A stretch of 64,000 nucleotides of DNA, from the NCBI RefSeq assembly GCF_000003855.2, contig NW_003101673.1:1655746-1719745 (forward strand). Direction: 5' to 3'. The stretch comes from Blastomyces gilchristii SLH14081. Its lineage: Eukaryota > Ascomycota > Eurotiomycetes > Onygenales > Ajellomycetaceae. This document shows, piece by piece, positions 10,653-22,000 of this stretch. The translations under genes and the position numbers were made by a program. Below the pieces are notes generated by a model, which was given only the letters and a program-made list of their open reading frames with translations, searched no databases and was not told where the DNA came from. Every line of letters begins with the position of its first letter. Positions within the stretch are counted from its first letter, which is position 1.

Positions 10653-12248
10653 ACAGTCTTTATACAATAAATTGTTTTAAAGATTGATAAGAAGAATGAG
10701 AGTATATATACTGAGAAAGCATGATTTATCAAGTCTATGCAAAATCTTCTTACAATGAAAAGAGCTGATAATAAAAGCAGAGACAGCAGAGGCAGAGAGA
10801 GTAGAAGTAGCAGAAGTGAGAGTCTCAGAAACAGGAATAGTAAGAGCAGAAGAATCAGATACAGAGACAGATGTAGAAGATTGAGAGAGAGCAGCAGAGA
10901 AAGAAACAGAGAGAGCAGAGAGAGATATAAGAGATTTGATCACATATCACACAGACAATTTCTTTATTATCATATCTCTTAAATTCTTAATTAATAATTC
11001 AACATTGAGATCACAATTATCAGTGAACACAGATCTGTCAACACATGAAGATTCTATATAAATTAAAACAAATATATCAGTATTTGCATTTATGTAAAAT
11101 AATCAGGAAATATGATCAGAAAACATGATCAGATACTCACTGAAAAAAGAAGATTAAGAGTATATAAGAAGATAAAGAAGATATGTTATTTATAATAGTA
11201 TGTTCTGATAATTATTAGAAGATAAACAAGTTCTAATCATATTTCATAATGTGTTACACTTACTGTTAATAATCTGCCTGATATGAGCATTATAATGATG
11301 CTTGTTATGAGAATGAGAGATTATTGTCAGAAACATGTACAATGTAATAGATAAACTGATAGAAGATGTTGAACAGAGAAAGAGATAGAAATCTTGAATG
11401 AGATAGTAATATTCAATGATGATAATAATGAAGAAGATAATTGAAGAATGAAAAAAGTTAGTAAATAAGTGATGTAATATAGTGAAAGTTTCTTTATAAG
11501 AGTGTACACAGAATGCTAGCTGAATCAGAGATAGACTACACTATTATGAGCACTAGTGATGTGTTAATCTGCATGAAGCTAGAATGTACATTATGATCAT
11601 GTGAGCGTGACTGAATCTGATGAGAGAGAATGTGATTCAGAAGAATGTATAACTGCTGAATAATAATGTAACTGCTTCTGAACATGCTTACACTTCTGAA
11701 TATGCTGATGAATGTGAAGAGGCTATAGCAGCCACTAATTAATTTAATATAATGTATATAAGAAGCCGGCGTACGCCTGCAATCATACGCTGACTCAAGC
11801 AACCTTTGAATCACAATACTATACTAGGCAGCTAAAGAAAGAGAGAATCTTATATATCTATCTCTTCTCTTACTTCTGTTATTTCTGTTATATCTATAAT
11901 AATAACTTCTATCTCTCTGTAAGTATTATTCTATAAGAAGATATTATATCAGTTCTGATATAAAGCTCAGATATTTAAGCAGTACAGAGTAAGAGTGTTA
12001 GAGCTCTAAGTATTGATGAATTCTGTCAAGACTGAGAAGATTCTTCTTACTCATTTATAAAAGAAGATAAAAGTATGAGTCTCTGAAATAAAAAAACGTC
12101 TCAGAATGACTAATCTTAAAAAGAAGAGATTAGCTGACACTGTTATTAAAAGTATTATAGAGATTAATCACTGATTAAAGAGAATCTCACTTCAATTGAT
12201 GTAGATAACTGAGATACTTTATAAATTGATAAGTTAATACTTTAGATA
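10653..12248. other. Degenerate AT-rich sequence with a possible LTR promoter remnant
   Basis: Mostly CpG-free repeat debris. Near 10755-10935 one strand is an Arg/Ser repeat and the other is Ser-rich, which is low complexity. Around 11752-11806 a TATA-like run (GTATATAAGAAG) is followed by about 40 bases that keep several CpG sites. That layout would fit the promoter and start of an LTR. I cannot find a partner copy. No gene is supported. Confidence 0.4.
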
Positions 12249-12557
12249 TGACGGGCTGCGCCCGATCAATTATATAGAGTATTTCATTACACTTCATAGA
12301 TTCCGCTGAAAGCTCCGATTCTCAGTCACTGATTCTCAGCTGAAAAACTCATGAAAGTTCTATTCTTTCACTCTGAAGCTTTACTGCATACACAGAATTT
12401 CTATTCTTTCATCTCAAAGCTCTACTGTGTACATGTATAAATATTCACTTTAATCATCAATTCCTGTACTTTCTCTTTTTTTCTTCTCTAATGTTTTTCA
12501 CTTTTATATTATAAGATCTATATATTATACTGATCTATTCAGTGTAGGCCTCTTACA
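12249..12557 (+). repeat. 5' LTR of gypsy element A
   Basis: Starts TGACGGGCTGCGCCCG and ends CCTCTTACA, with the TG..CA ends of LTR elements. It aligns along its whole 309 bases with 29400-29708 and 40551-40860. A TATTATA-type stretch and a C/T-rich run lie in its second half. This copy still holds the CpG-rich start that both other copies have lost to CA and TG. Confidence 0.88.
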
Positions 12558-12599
12558 CTTGAAAAACATTCATTGTCTTCTTATTAGAAATGATTCTTC

Positions 12600-15500
12600 A
12601 CACTTATATCTTCTTATTAGAAATGATTATCTATCAAGATATCTGAATATATAATAATGTGTAAGAAATGAAGAAATAAGCAAACAGTTAAGCAGATACT
12701 GAGTCTCTAAATAGAAGCTTACTCATCAGTCACTCTGACTCTGTAACAAGATCTTACAAAGAGAATATCAGTGAAAGATCTGAGAGTTCTGATATCTTAG
12801 ATATATGAGATATTTATACAATTACATTTCTTCTGATTCCGCAGATATCATATATCTGATAAATAATACAGCTATGTCTACTGATAATATGAGAGAACTC
12901 TCAAATGCAAGAATAGATGCAGTATCACAGTGACTCTGCGTAATGTTGAAATTACAACAGTAATAGATAGCTGATATGCATGTAACTTAATTACATTAAT
13001 ATAAGAAAATTCAATAATTATTCTAACTAGAAACCTCTGTATAAGTAATTTCAACACTGACTGAATCAGATATAAATACACAAGTATTGAAGAAATGTCT
13101 AGATACTTCTACATATTTTAATACTTCTAATCTCACTCTCTATTCATTATGAAGGTTGAAAATGCTTATAAAACTAAGTGTAGATGAAGATGTCATCAGT
13201 TCATTAACTAATCAAGATTAATATATCAATGATTGATTAAAAGATCACATGAGATAGAAGTTTCATTCATGAATAAAAGCATGCAAATCAGGATTGTGAA
13301 TGCCTGATAATATTATCAAACATCTTGATATTCTGGTCTAAGACACTGCTATTCAACAGAAAGTATTACATTGATTACAGAGTGTCTGACAGAGAAACAC
13401 TTCTCTTATAACATTTATTTCTGACTTCAATATCAAGATTCTAGAAGCAGGTGATTAATCTTGAGAGAATTGAATGAAAATTAGTATGCTTAAGAAGACA
13501 TTAACTTTCAAACTCTTACAGACTCTTGTAAGTGTAGATAAAGACTCAACTTATAAAGACTTCTGTATATAACTTCAGATATTGAATGACTGTTTAATCA
13601 AGCTCAAGAGTATATGAAATAGTGGCAGAAGATGTTATATTTCAGTCACTCATACACTCACACTGAATAATAATAACAATGATGCAGTGTCATGAACTGA
13701 GTAGACTTAAAGATCTATGTATAAACAAGGGTTTTCACTGTCTGAACAGGCTTTCAAGTCCCTCAGATCACTTGTGAAGAAGTTGTCAATCAATGTCAAT
13801 GAGAGTTATTATTATTATTATTATTCTTCCATTATACTCATATGCAAGCGGAGCTTATGATGAGTCCTTGCATGATGTTAAATACAGGCCAAGTGTTGGT
13901 TATACAGGAGGAAATACAGGTGTTGAGACCACGCCAAGATAACAAGAACATAGGAAATACAAAGGAGTGACAATTAGATACATGCGATAATAACTTCCCT
14001 GCCCAGGAACATAGAGCAATTTTATTGGAGCGATTTGTACACCTCTGTATTTATTAGAAACCTGAGGTGCTTGGGTTCCGGATTTAATGTATCCCCTGCG
14101 GGTTTCGAACCCACACGCCCTGGTTTCCCACGCCAAGGCGCTACCGGGTGGCCGCATTAACCATTCGGCCACCGGGGATGTCAATGAGAGTAATCAATCA
14201 GAATATATTATTTTCAGCTACTAATCAGTCTATATATCTTCTCATTTAAAAGAAAGATCAATACTGACAGTTCATATCAATCATATTGTATTGAAGAAAG
14301 ATTCAGAAGATAACTATGTGAATATTTTAATAAAACAGAAAAAAGATTAGCTTCTGTTCAAATTTATAAACAGAAGTTTGAAGAGATCAGATGATAATAA
14401 TTTGAAGAGAAAATAATAATAAATGTAATTCTTATATCTACTGTGATTGATAATATGTATAATATGAAAGTTATAATAGACAGCAGTCTATGTCACTATA
14501 CAATAATTAAATCTTCAGTTATAAGATGTTATAATCTTCAGTGTATTTTCTTATCAAAACCCTGACTTCTCACAGAATTTGATGATTCAAAAGACATTCA
14601 CACCTGTTATATAATGAAACTAAACGTAGATATCAGAGAATATCAATATGAAGATACTTATATATATGAAGTTAATAATCTTGACTATAATTTTATACTA
14701 GAACTTGTCTGACTATCTGAATAAAGCATCTTATTAAATGCTTAAAATAGAAGCTTAATATTCTCTAACAATGATAGAATTCATAAAGATGATATTCACA
14801 AGACTATGAATCTTGCACAGATCTCTGTCAACACTTATAAAATACTCTGAAAAAGAAGTTATTGATAAGATCACTGACAAAGTCACTGATAGCAGAAGTA
14901 TATAGTACTCTATTTCATCAGTCTGACTAATATTAAGAAAGCTCTAGAGAAGTTATTCTGTACTATAATAATAGATTCTTATACAAAACTCTCTTAATAA
15001 TATTATGAATATCTAGATATCTTCTGATAAGATAACATTACAGATATACTCTTCTTATAAGATTCAGAAGTGAATCACAGTATAAAGTGAGAAAAGAAGA
15101 ATGATAAGAACTCTGAGTCATCATGAGACTCTCTTTATAATATGTCTCAAGTTGAACTTCTTCTTCTTCAGAAGACACTCAATGATCTACTGAATAAGAG
15201 ATTTATATATATTAATCACTCTTTCACTACAGCTCTTATTCTCTTTGCAAAAAAATCAGATAAAGAACTCTGATTCTGTATGAACTATTCAGATCTGAAT
15301 AATTAATTAAGAAAGATTGTTATCTTTTATCTCTTATCAATGAAATTCTAGCATTTATTAGATAAGCTTAATAATTTATAAAGCTAGATATTATTACTGC
15401 ATTTCATAAGATTTGTATTACTGAAGAAGATGAATAGCTTACAGTATTCTGAATATGTTATAACCTCTTTAAAGAAGTAGTCATACTCTTTGAACTGACT

Positions 15501-15775
15501 AATGCTCTTAGTATATTTCAGAAGTATATTAACTGAGTACTCTGAGATTTTCTTGATAAGTTTGTATCTGTATATCTAGATAACATCCTCATCTTCACTA
15601 ATAAATTCAGAAAGAAAAATCAGAAATATGTATAAAGAGTATTATAATAATTACAAGAAGCAGAACTATTAATAGATATTAATAAGTATGATTTTGAAGT
15701 CAAGAGTATAAAATATCTAGATTTTATCATAGAAGCTGATAAGGAAATTTGAATAAATTCTGAGAAGATCTCTGT
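12600..15775 (+). pseudogene. Gypsy A gag and 5' part of pol (protease, reverse transcriptase)
   Basis: The gag region is too decayed to assign. A protease-like stretch reads MKVIIDSSLCHYTIIKSS near 14465-14520. A reverse-transcriptase start, INHSFTTALILFAKKSDKEL, lies near 15210-15270. The catalytic box lies near 15570-15600 and reads YLDNILIF where YLDDILIF is expected, so one of the two catalytic aspartates has become Asn. The last readable codons before the break are KISVIL, and pol resumes at 27098. A SINE at 13806-14177 interrupts gag. Stops are frequent. Confidence 0.75.
13806..14177 (-). mobile_element. tRNA-derived SINE, copy 2
   Basis: This 372-bp copy of the SINE at 6885-7265 sits in the gag region of gypsy A. 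It has a perfect 13-bp TSD, ATGTCAATGAGAG, at 13793-13805 and 14178-14190. The tRNA-like head (about 14092-14177) has the same A box (14161-14171) and B box (14101-14111). The (TAA)n tail is shorter than in copy 1. The two copies differ at few positions and both keep CpG sites. One of the differences turns GCGCC into GTGCC. RNA polymerase III could in principle still read the boxes. Confidence 0.88.
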
Positions 15776-15780
15776 CATTC

Positions 15781-15980
15781 TGTAAGAATAAGTGCTCGCA
15801 GGCGATTATTCAGGTGTTTGCAGCTTGGCGTGATATATACTGTTAACTACTAGAAGTATTCATGATAGAAAGATAAAATGTAGAGATCAAATATATAATA
15901 GTATTCAAGCTGAGTTATGAATAGTATTCATGAACTCCAGTCTATATAGTTGTGTGTAGCCAAGGGCCGCTAGCTCTATT
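15781..15980 (-). repeat. Left (3') LTR of gypsy B, first part
   Basis: Begins TGTAAGAATAAG and runs to the LINE target site CCGCTAGCTCTATT at 15967-15980. It pairs with 26835-27034 of the right LTR; all the differences I found are transitions. This copy keeps CTCGCAGGCG and TTGGCGTG near its start, where the right copy has CTCACAGATG and TTAATATG. Confidence 0.9.
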
Positions 15981-16357
15981 ATTATTATTATTATTATTCT
16001 TCAATTATAGATGTATGCAGTCAGAGACTATGACATCTACCTGAGAAGCTTTAGTTCTCAGGGTTTTTCCTATATCTATAGAGTCAACTATTATACATTT
16101 ATCAATTTCAAATATGCAAAATCAGAAAATTCCAGCCCAGAATACAAAAACTGTTTTCAAATTGCAGTATTTCAACACCTTCTGATAGTTTGAAACCATT
16201 TGAAAATATTATGACAAAAGAAAAGAGAACATAGTCTTAAAGATAGACACATTAAATAGATAGAGAAAAGAACAAAAGGAAACAAGTACAGTAAAGAGAG
16301 ACTATAACAAAACAAAATTATTAAAAGATGATGTATAGCTGTTTTAACAGACTATAT

Positions 16358-19300
16358 CTAGTCAATTTCCATCTCTTCATATTCAGATACTTCTGAATTC
16401 AGCCATTTTCTTGTAGCTGCTCTAGTTTCTGATAGAAAGTCTATTAAGTATTTAGTTCCTGTCTCAGTTGAGAATAAGAACCTCATATTTAATTGATTTA
16501 AATCATACTTTTTCTTTAATCTGACTCTGAGACTATTGTATAATGCACAATGCATTACAATATACTCAGGATTTTCATTCACATTGCAGAATGAGCACTC
16601 TGTTGAATCAAATCTATCATCAAATCTTTGTATATAAGATTTGAAATAACCATGTCCTAGTTTCAGCTGAATTATAGATGAGAATATTTTCTTTTTACAT
16701 TTAATTGAACAAGATTTCCACTTTGATTTTGTCTCAAATCTTGAATAATGTATACTCTTCTTTTGTTTCTGCCAGCTTTCATTTCACTTGTTTAAACAAC
16801 ATTCTTTTATCTTTCTCTTTATGAAAGACCAGGACACTGTTTTTTGAATAGATCTGCTTAATTCTGAACCCTTTTTTGCAGCTGAATCAGCCAATTCATT
16901 GTCATGAATATTCATATGAGCAGGAACTCAATGCAGATGAATTATCAGTTTTGATATTCTTCTCTTTTGAATTTTCAAAACAGAGTTTAAAATCAGATCA
17001 AGATTCATTTGATCATTATAAATCTGACTATTTCTAAGTCTTTTTAAAGCAGCTTGACTATCAGAGAATATTCATACCTCTTTCAAATCATTTCCTCTTT
17101 TATGAGATTTTATTTCAATGAGTTTGAAAGCTTTCACTATTGCAAATAGTTCAGCATCAAAGACTTCAGATTCACAGCCTAAATTCCAGAAATCTGAGAT
17201 AAAATTAATATTATCTTCAGTATAAGCAATGCCTGCGCCTAATCTATTCAAATTCTCATTTTTTGAGCCATCTGAGTAGATCAGAATAGAGTCTTTTATA
17301 TTAATTGTAGAGATCTTCTTCAAATGCTGTTCATATTCTCTCTCTTTAGATAGTTCACTTATTTGTAAGTCTATGAGAGATTCCAGCTTTTCTCTTCAGA
17401 GAGATATCTTCTCATGATCAATTTTCTCAACATTTAATGAAGAAAATTGATTCTTAATAAGTGAACATAGTCTATACAGTTGAGAGGGCATTTTCTTTAA
17501 AGTATTATTCTCATTCCAATCAAGAAATCTATTCCAATCCAGTTCATTTCCTGAGTTAACTGATGGAAATGAAGAAGAGACTCTTTCTCTGATTATATGA
17601 TTTAAGCTCATCTTCATGACTCTCAGAGCATAGTTCATACAGGCCTTTTCAAATTGAATAGCAGGAGATGAAATTGAAGCTTCAATTTCCATTGCTTTAA
17701 TAGGAGATGACTTGAATGCTCTCAGAATTCTTCTCAAAGCTCTGTTTTATAGACTTTGAAAGAGTTCAGTGAAGTTTCCTTGATTGTTCCATCAAACTTA
17801 AACTCCATAATCAGCTACTGAGGTAATACAGGCTATGTATAACTGTCTCATAGCCTGAAAGAATAGACCTCTCTCAGTATTTGATAGTCTGATTATACTA
17901 TTCAGTAGTCTCTCTGCCTTGATGATTCTTTGTTGAATATGATATTTAAAATTCAACTTGGAGTTTAACCATACTCCTAGCCATTTGACATTCAAACTGG
18001 GTTTAATCTCTTTATTCAAAAGAGTTAGACTTAGTTCTTTCTCATTAAATCTGAGAAAAAAGTGAATTAGCTCAGTTTTATTCATATCAAATTGAATTAG
18101 ATTGATATCTGCTCTAACAAAGATTTCCTTTGCTGCTTTCTCAATCACTTCTAAATTCTCTTTGATTGTCTTTGAACTGTAGAGTAGGTCAATATCATCT
18201 ACATAACTTGAAGATCTCACTAGTTTCATCTCTCTATTCTTGAATAGATATGCAGTGTATATTGCAAATAAAACAGGTGAGATTGAAGATCCTTGTGATA
18301 CTCCTATTTTTATCTCAGTTTTATCTTATTTTCTTCCATCAAAGAATAGTTGTATAATTCTTTTAGATATGAAACAATTGACTCATTTTATTAGAGAAAG
18401 TGGCAGTTTTAACATCTTCAAAGTTTGAATCATCTTAGACTTTGACACATGATCAAATGCATCTTTTATATCAATAAAAACTGCAGTTGAGACCAGGCCT
18501 TCATGCTTTGCTACTTAAACATCATGAATAACTGAGAGAACAGTATCAATTGCAGAACATTGTTTTCTACCTCTCATTTGTTCATTAAATAGAAGAGAAT
18601 CACTAATAGAGCTTATAAAAGATAATCTAGTAGCTATTATCTTTTCTAGAATTTTTCTCAAACAGTTCAACAGAGATATTACTCTATATGACTTAGAAAT
18701 TGAAGCCTTTCTATTAGGTTTTACAAGGATTACTTCAGTAGCTTCTCTCCAGCATTCAGAATGATAACCATTTTTTAAGAGATTGAACAAGAGCTCAAAA
18801 TATTCATTCTTCAAGTAGAAATATGTGTTTTGAATAATTAAGTGATTAATTGAATCAGGCCCTGCAGCAGTTTTAATTGAACTTGAGAATATTGCTGACT
18901 CTAGTTCATCATATGTAAGCTCAGGCCATTCCCAGTTATTTTCATCAATATATTCATGAAATGACATATTCTCCTCTTCTAAATGTGATGAGTTTTGGAA
19001 GAGAATTCTCATAAAAGCTTGACATTTTTCCTCAAAAGAATTTGCTGTATATAATTCATTCTGAAATTCATATTCTAAGGTTGGAAGCTTTGCTACACTT
19101 CTTGTTTTAGTATAGTTGAAGGCTTTGAAAACTTCTTTTCCTTGTGCTTCTTCAAGAAATTTGTTCCAGCAATCTGTTTTGGCTTTTTTAATATCTGAAA
19201 AATATTCATTTCAAATAGCTTTGAACTCTTCATCAGATATTAAGTGATTCTTCCAATCTCTCTTAGCAGTGACTAATTGCTTTCTTTTAGAAGTGATATT

Positions 19301-19870
19301 CTCATTCCACCAAGGTTTGAAATACTCAGAAGACTTTTTCTTTGGAATATTCTCTTCAATACTTGTTAGAAGAATAGATGTAATCAGCTTTGCTCTATTC
19401 TCAAGCATTTCATTTGATATATCTTGACTTTGATTTCAATAGAGCTCACTCTGCCTTTCAGATTTTAGCTGTTTTACTCTTTCTTCAACTGCTTTTCAAT
19501 CAGCTTTTTCAAAGTTATACTGATTAGAGAGAAGAGGATTTTCACTTCTTTATTTTTCACTCAGTTCAATATCAAATTGAATGATCTCATGACCTGATCC
19601 TGAGATTTCATTTGAATTAATAAATCAGTTTATAAGTCTTTTTTCAATTAGATTTTGTGACATGAAAGTTAGATCTATAATAGATTTCTGTTTCATGCCT
19701 TTTCTAAAGAATGTTTGTTGATCAGACTTGTTAACTAAATCCATTGAATGCTCAAAAGTCCATTCAACCAGTTTATCTACTCTTACTGCTCTTGTGCACT
19801 CTGAGTTCCATCAGAGATGATGTGCATTGAAGTCTCCTGCAATTATAGAGTTTTTTAAGGGAGTTATATT
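16358..19870 (-). pseudogene. LINE copy 1 ORF2: endonuclease end, reverse transcriptase, RNase H
   Basis: On the - strand a partial endonuclease comes first, with AGDFNAHH near 19820-19850. The RT follows at about 19012-17798, with the catalytic box SSSYVDDIDLL near 18180-18213 intact. RNase H lies near 17323-16900, with ILIYSDGSKN, GAGIAY and ELFAIVKAF. A terminal zinc-like motif, CSFCNVNENPEYIVMHC, lies near 16537-16590, and the frame stops at 16358. Several open pieces of 60-165 codons remain, so this copy is less damaged than the gypsies. Stops still break every frame. ORF2 of copy 2 aligns throughout. Confidence 0.85.
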
Positions 19871-20029
19871 CTTTCTCAATCACTTCTAAATTCTCTTTTG
19901 ATTGTCTTTGAACTGTAGAGTAGGCCAATATCATCTATATAACTTGGAGATCTTACTATTTTCATCTCTCTATTCTTGAATAGATATGCAGTGTATATTG
20001 CAAATAAAACAGGTGAGATTGAAGATCCT
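19870..20029 (-). other. Chimeric 5' end of LINE copy 1 (duplicated RT segment)
   Basis: These 160 bases repeat the part of ORF2 that encodes the RT catalytic box (18140-18295). They are joined in the same orientation directly upstream of the endonuclease piece. The copied box reads SPSYIDDIGLLYSS. Because the segment lies inside the TSD, it arrived during insertion, most simply by a template switch of the reverse transcriptase. It is not a separate later insertion. Confidence 0.8.
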
Positions 20030-20101
20030 CCGCTAGCCCTATTGATTATGTGAGAGATAGAAATAGAGATAAAGAATCTGCAAGAAGTGAGATTTCTTAC
20101 A
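20030..20101 (-). repeat. Left (3') LTR of gypsy B, second part
   Basis: After the second copy of the LINE target site (20030-20043) the LTR resumes and ends TTCTTACA at 20101. It pairs with the last part of the right LTR (27022-27092). Here the left copy is the more mutated one: GCGAGAGATAGG has become GTGAGAGATAGA. Confidence 0.88.
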
Positions 20102-22000
20102 TATCTTCTTCTCTCTAAGACTTCATCTGCAAAGTCTTTCACTGAGTGACTTCATAGAATCAGCTCAGCACTGCAGTGATACTCACTAAAAATCCTTCAT
20201 ATCTATAAAAAATCTCAGTGAGAAAAAATCTCTTATTATTATAAAGAGAAAAGAGTCTGTCACTCAGTTTCTTATTCTGTGAGATTCTTTATAATCTACA
20301 GATTCTTCTCTGACTATCATACAGATTCATCTTACATCTTTTATATAGAAGAGTTTCAGTTGACTCTCAATCATTTTCATGAGATTCTTATGTAATTATT
20401 ACACAGATTCATCTCACAGATGAATCACTCTCTATGAGATTATTCTTATCAAAGAGAAGTATTTATAAGTTAATCTTTCACTCATTTCTACAAATCATTG
20501 TTCTTTGACACTGTCAAATTATGAGGAATTTTTCATTCTTTCATTAACTCTGTAGAATTGTAGAATCAAGATATCTATAATCTGCAATCACTCTTTATAG
20601 TCATATAGAAAGATTCAGGCCTGTGATTCACAATTACTCTTATTTACTAGAGTGATCTGACTGTTCTGTGAGATCACTCACAGTGTAAGTAAATCTCTCT
20701 AGAGTAGTATAAATATCTCAGATCTATTCATAGAATCTTATCTTCTTTTCTCTTTTTCTATAACAGCTGTCATTCTTATAAACTGTGAGTATTCTCATTC
20801 ATTCATGAAGTGTTTTTATTCAGATGATAGAGAGAGAGTGTTTCTGATAATATCTATATATTGATTCAAGAACTTCTCAAGAATAAAAATTTTTTCAATT
20901 TCAATATCTTTATAAATGATGTCTGACTGTTGCTGAGCTTCTCATGAGTATTCTTATAACTTCTCTGATCACTTTTTACTGGCTGATGAAGCAGAAACAC
21001 TGTCACTTATAATCATGTCTTCACTTCTCTTAGCTCTGTTACTGCACCTGATCTTCAGACCAGCAGTCAATCTCATGTCTCTTTCAGACCAGCCTCTGGC
21101 TCTAAGCAGCACAGTCTCTCTCTTTGCTGTAAGTCTTCTTATAAGTAATTTCTTACAGATTCTAGCTAACAGTTCTTGCAAAGCTCTCAGTGTTATCAGT
21201 GTCTTCTACAGTTCTGCAGGCCTACAATCACCTCTCCCCTGTCTGCACAATCTCTGATCAGGTATATACAAATATGCCTAGGTTCTCTATCAATGATTCT
21301 CACATCACAGCGCATTTTCACAATCTCATTGTCAATGAGAGATAAGTTCTCAGATACTCACAAAATCTGAGTAATCAAGACAATGTGAATACTATGAATT
21401 TGTAATAAGAGTTGATCTGAATAGATGAGCTCTCTCTTCATATCTCAATTATTTCCAGGCTGAATACTTCAGTATAACTGAGAAAGTAGACACAGCTTTG
21501 TAAGAGATATCTGATCACACATGCAGATAGTCAGCTCTTAAGATTCTGTCACAACTGTGTATACTCTGATGTCTGACTTCTCTGAAGTCTGTGCATTTCT
21601 AGCAGTTTTCATATCAAATACAACAATTATCTGTACTGCAGGTATGATACTCTCTACTTCTTTGAAGAAGAAAATTAATAGTTGTGAGAAAATTGAGTGT
21701 CATGAGTATTGAGAATGTAAGTGTGAATTTTCTTTATTTTTTCTTTATTAATCTCTAAATTATGTTCACAGTTCTATTTATTTTCTTATTTTTTAGCTTT
21801 AATAAGAATATGATTTCTTCTTATCTTATATATACTGTAGACTGTTCATCTCAGTAGAAACTCATCATTTTATAGACTAGAATTTATAAATAATAGTGTT
21901 AATATCTTTGTTATAATCAGGTTCTTAGCAAAGACTGTATTATTCTGACTTATCAGAATTTACAGTATGAAAGTCATGTCTCAGCTTCTGCAGATGTCTT
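20102..22000. other. Long 3' region of gypsy B between pol and LTR
   Basis: About 1.9 kb of mostly AT-rich sequence where a gypsy element normally has a short untranslated stretch. On the - strand a frame of about 70 codons at 20969-21181, extendable upstream to about 21250 through one stop, reads ELLARICKKLLIRRLTAKR and then GWSERDMRLTAGLKIRCSN. It is Arg/Lys-rich and keeps more CC and GG than its surroundings. I recognise no family. It could be an extra gene of the element or an older insertion. Confidence 0.45.

Larger units (their letters stand above)
15981..20029 (-). mobile_element. LINE (non-LTR retrotransposon), 5'-truncated copy 1
   Basis: This LINE lies inside the left LTR of gypsy B, with a 14-bp TSD CCGCTAGCYCTATT at 15967-15980 and 20030-20043 (one transition between copies). 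Its - strand 3' end reads TATAATTGAAGAATAATAAT with a (TAA)n tail and no poly(A). The readable part is ORF2: endonuclease end, reverse transcriptase, RNase H and a C-terminal cysteine/histidine stretch. That order fits the I/Tad1 group of fungal LINEs. ORF1 and the 5' UTR are missing. The 5' end is not a simple truncation (see 19870-20029). Confidence 0.9.

Noticed and set aside
10677..10982. An Arg/Ser-repeat protein (or Ser-rich on the other strand)
   Set aside because: The frame is made of AGA, AGC and GAG repeats in AT-rich debris, has no partner domain and lies between two transposons.
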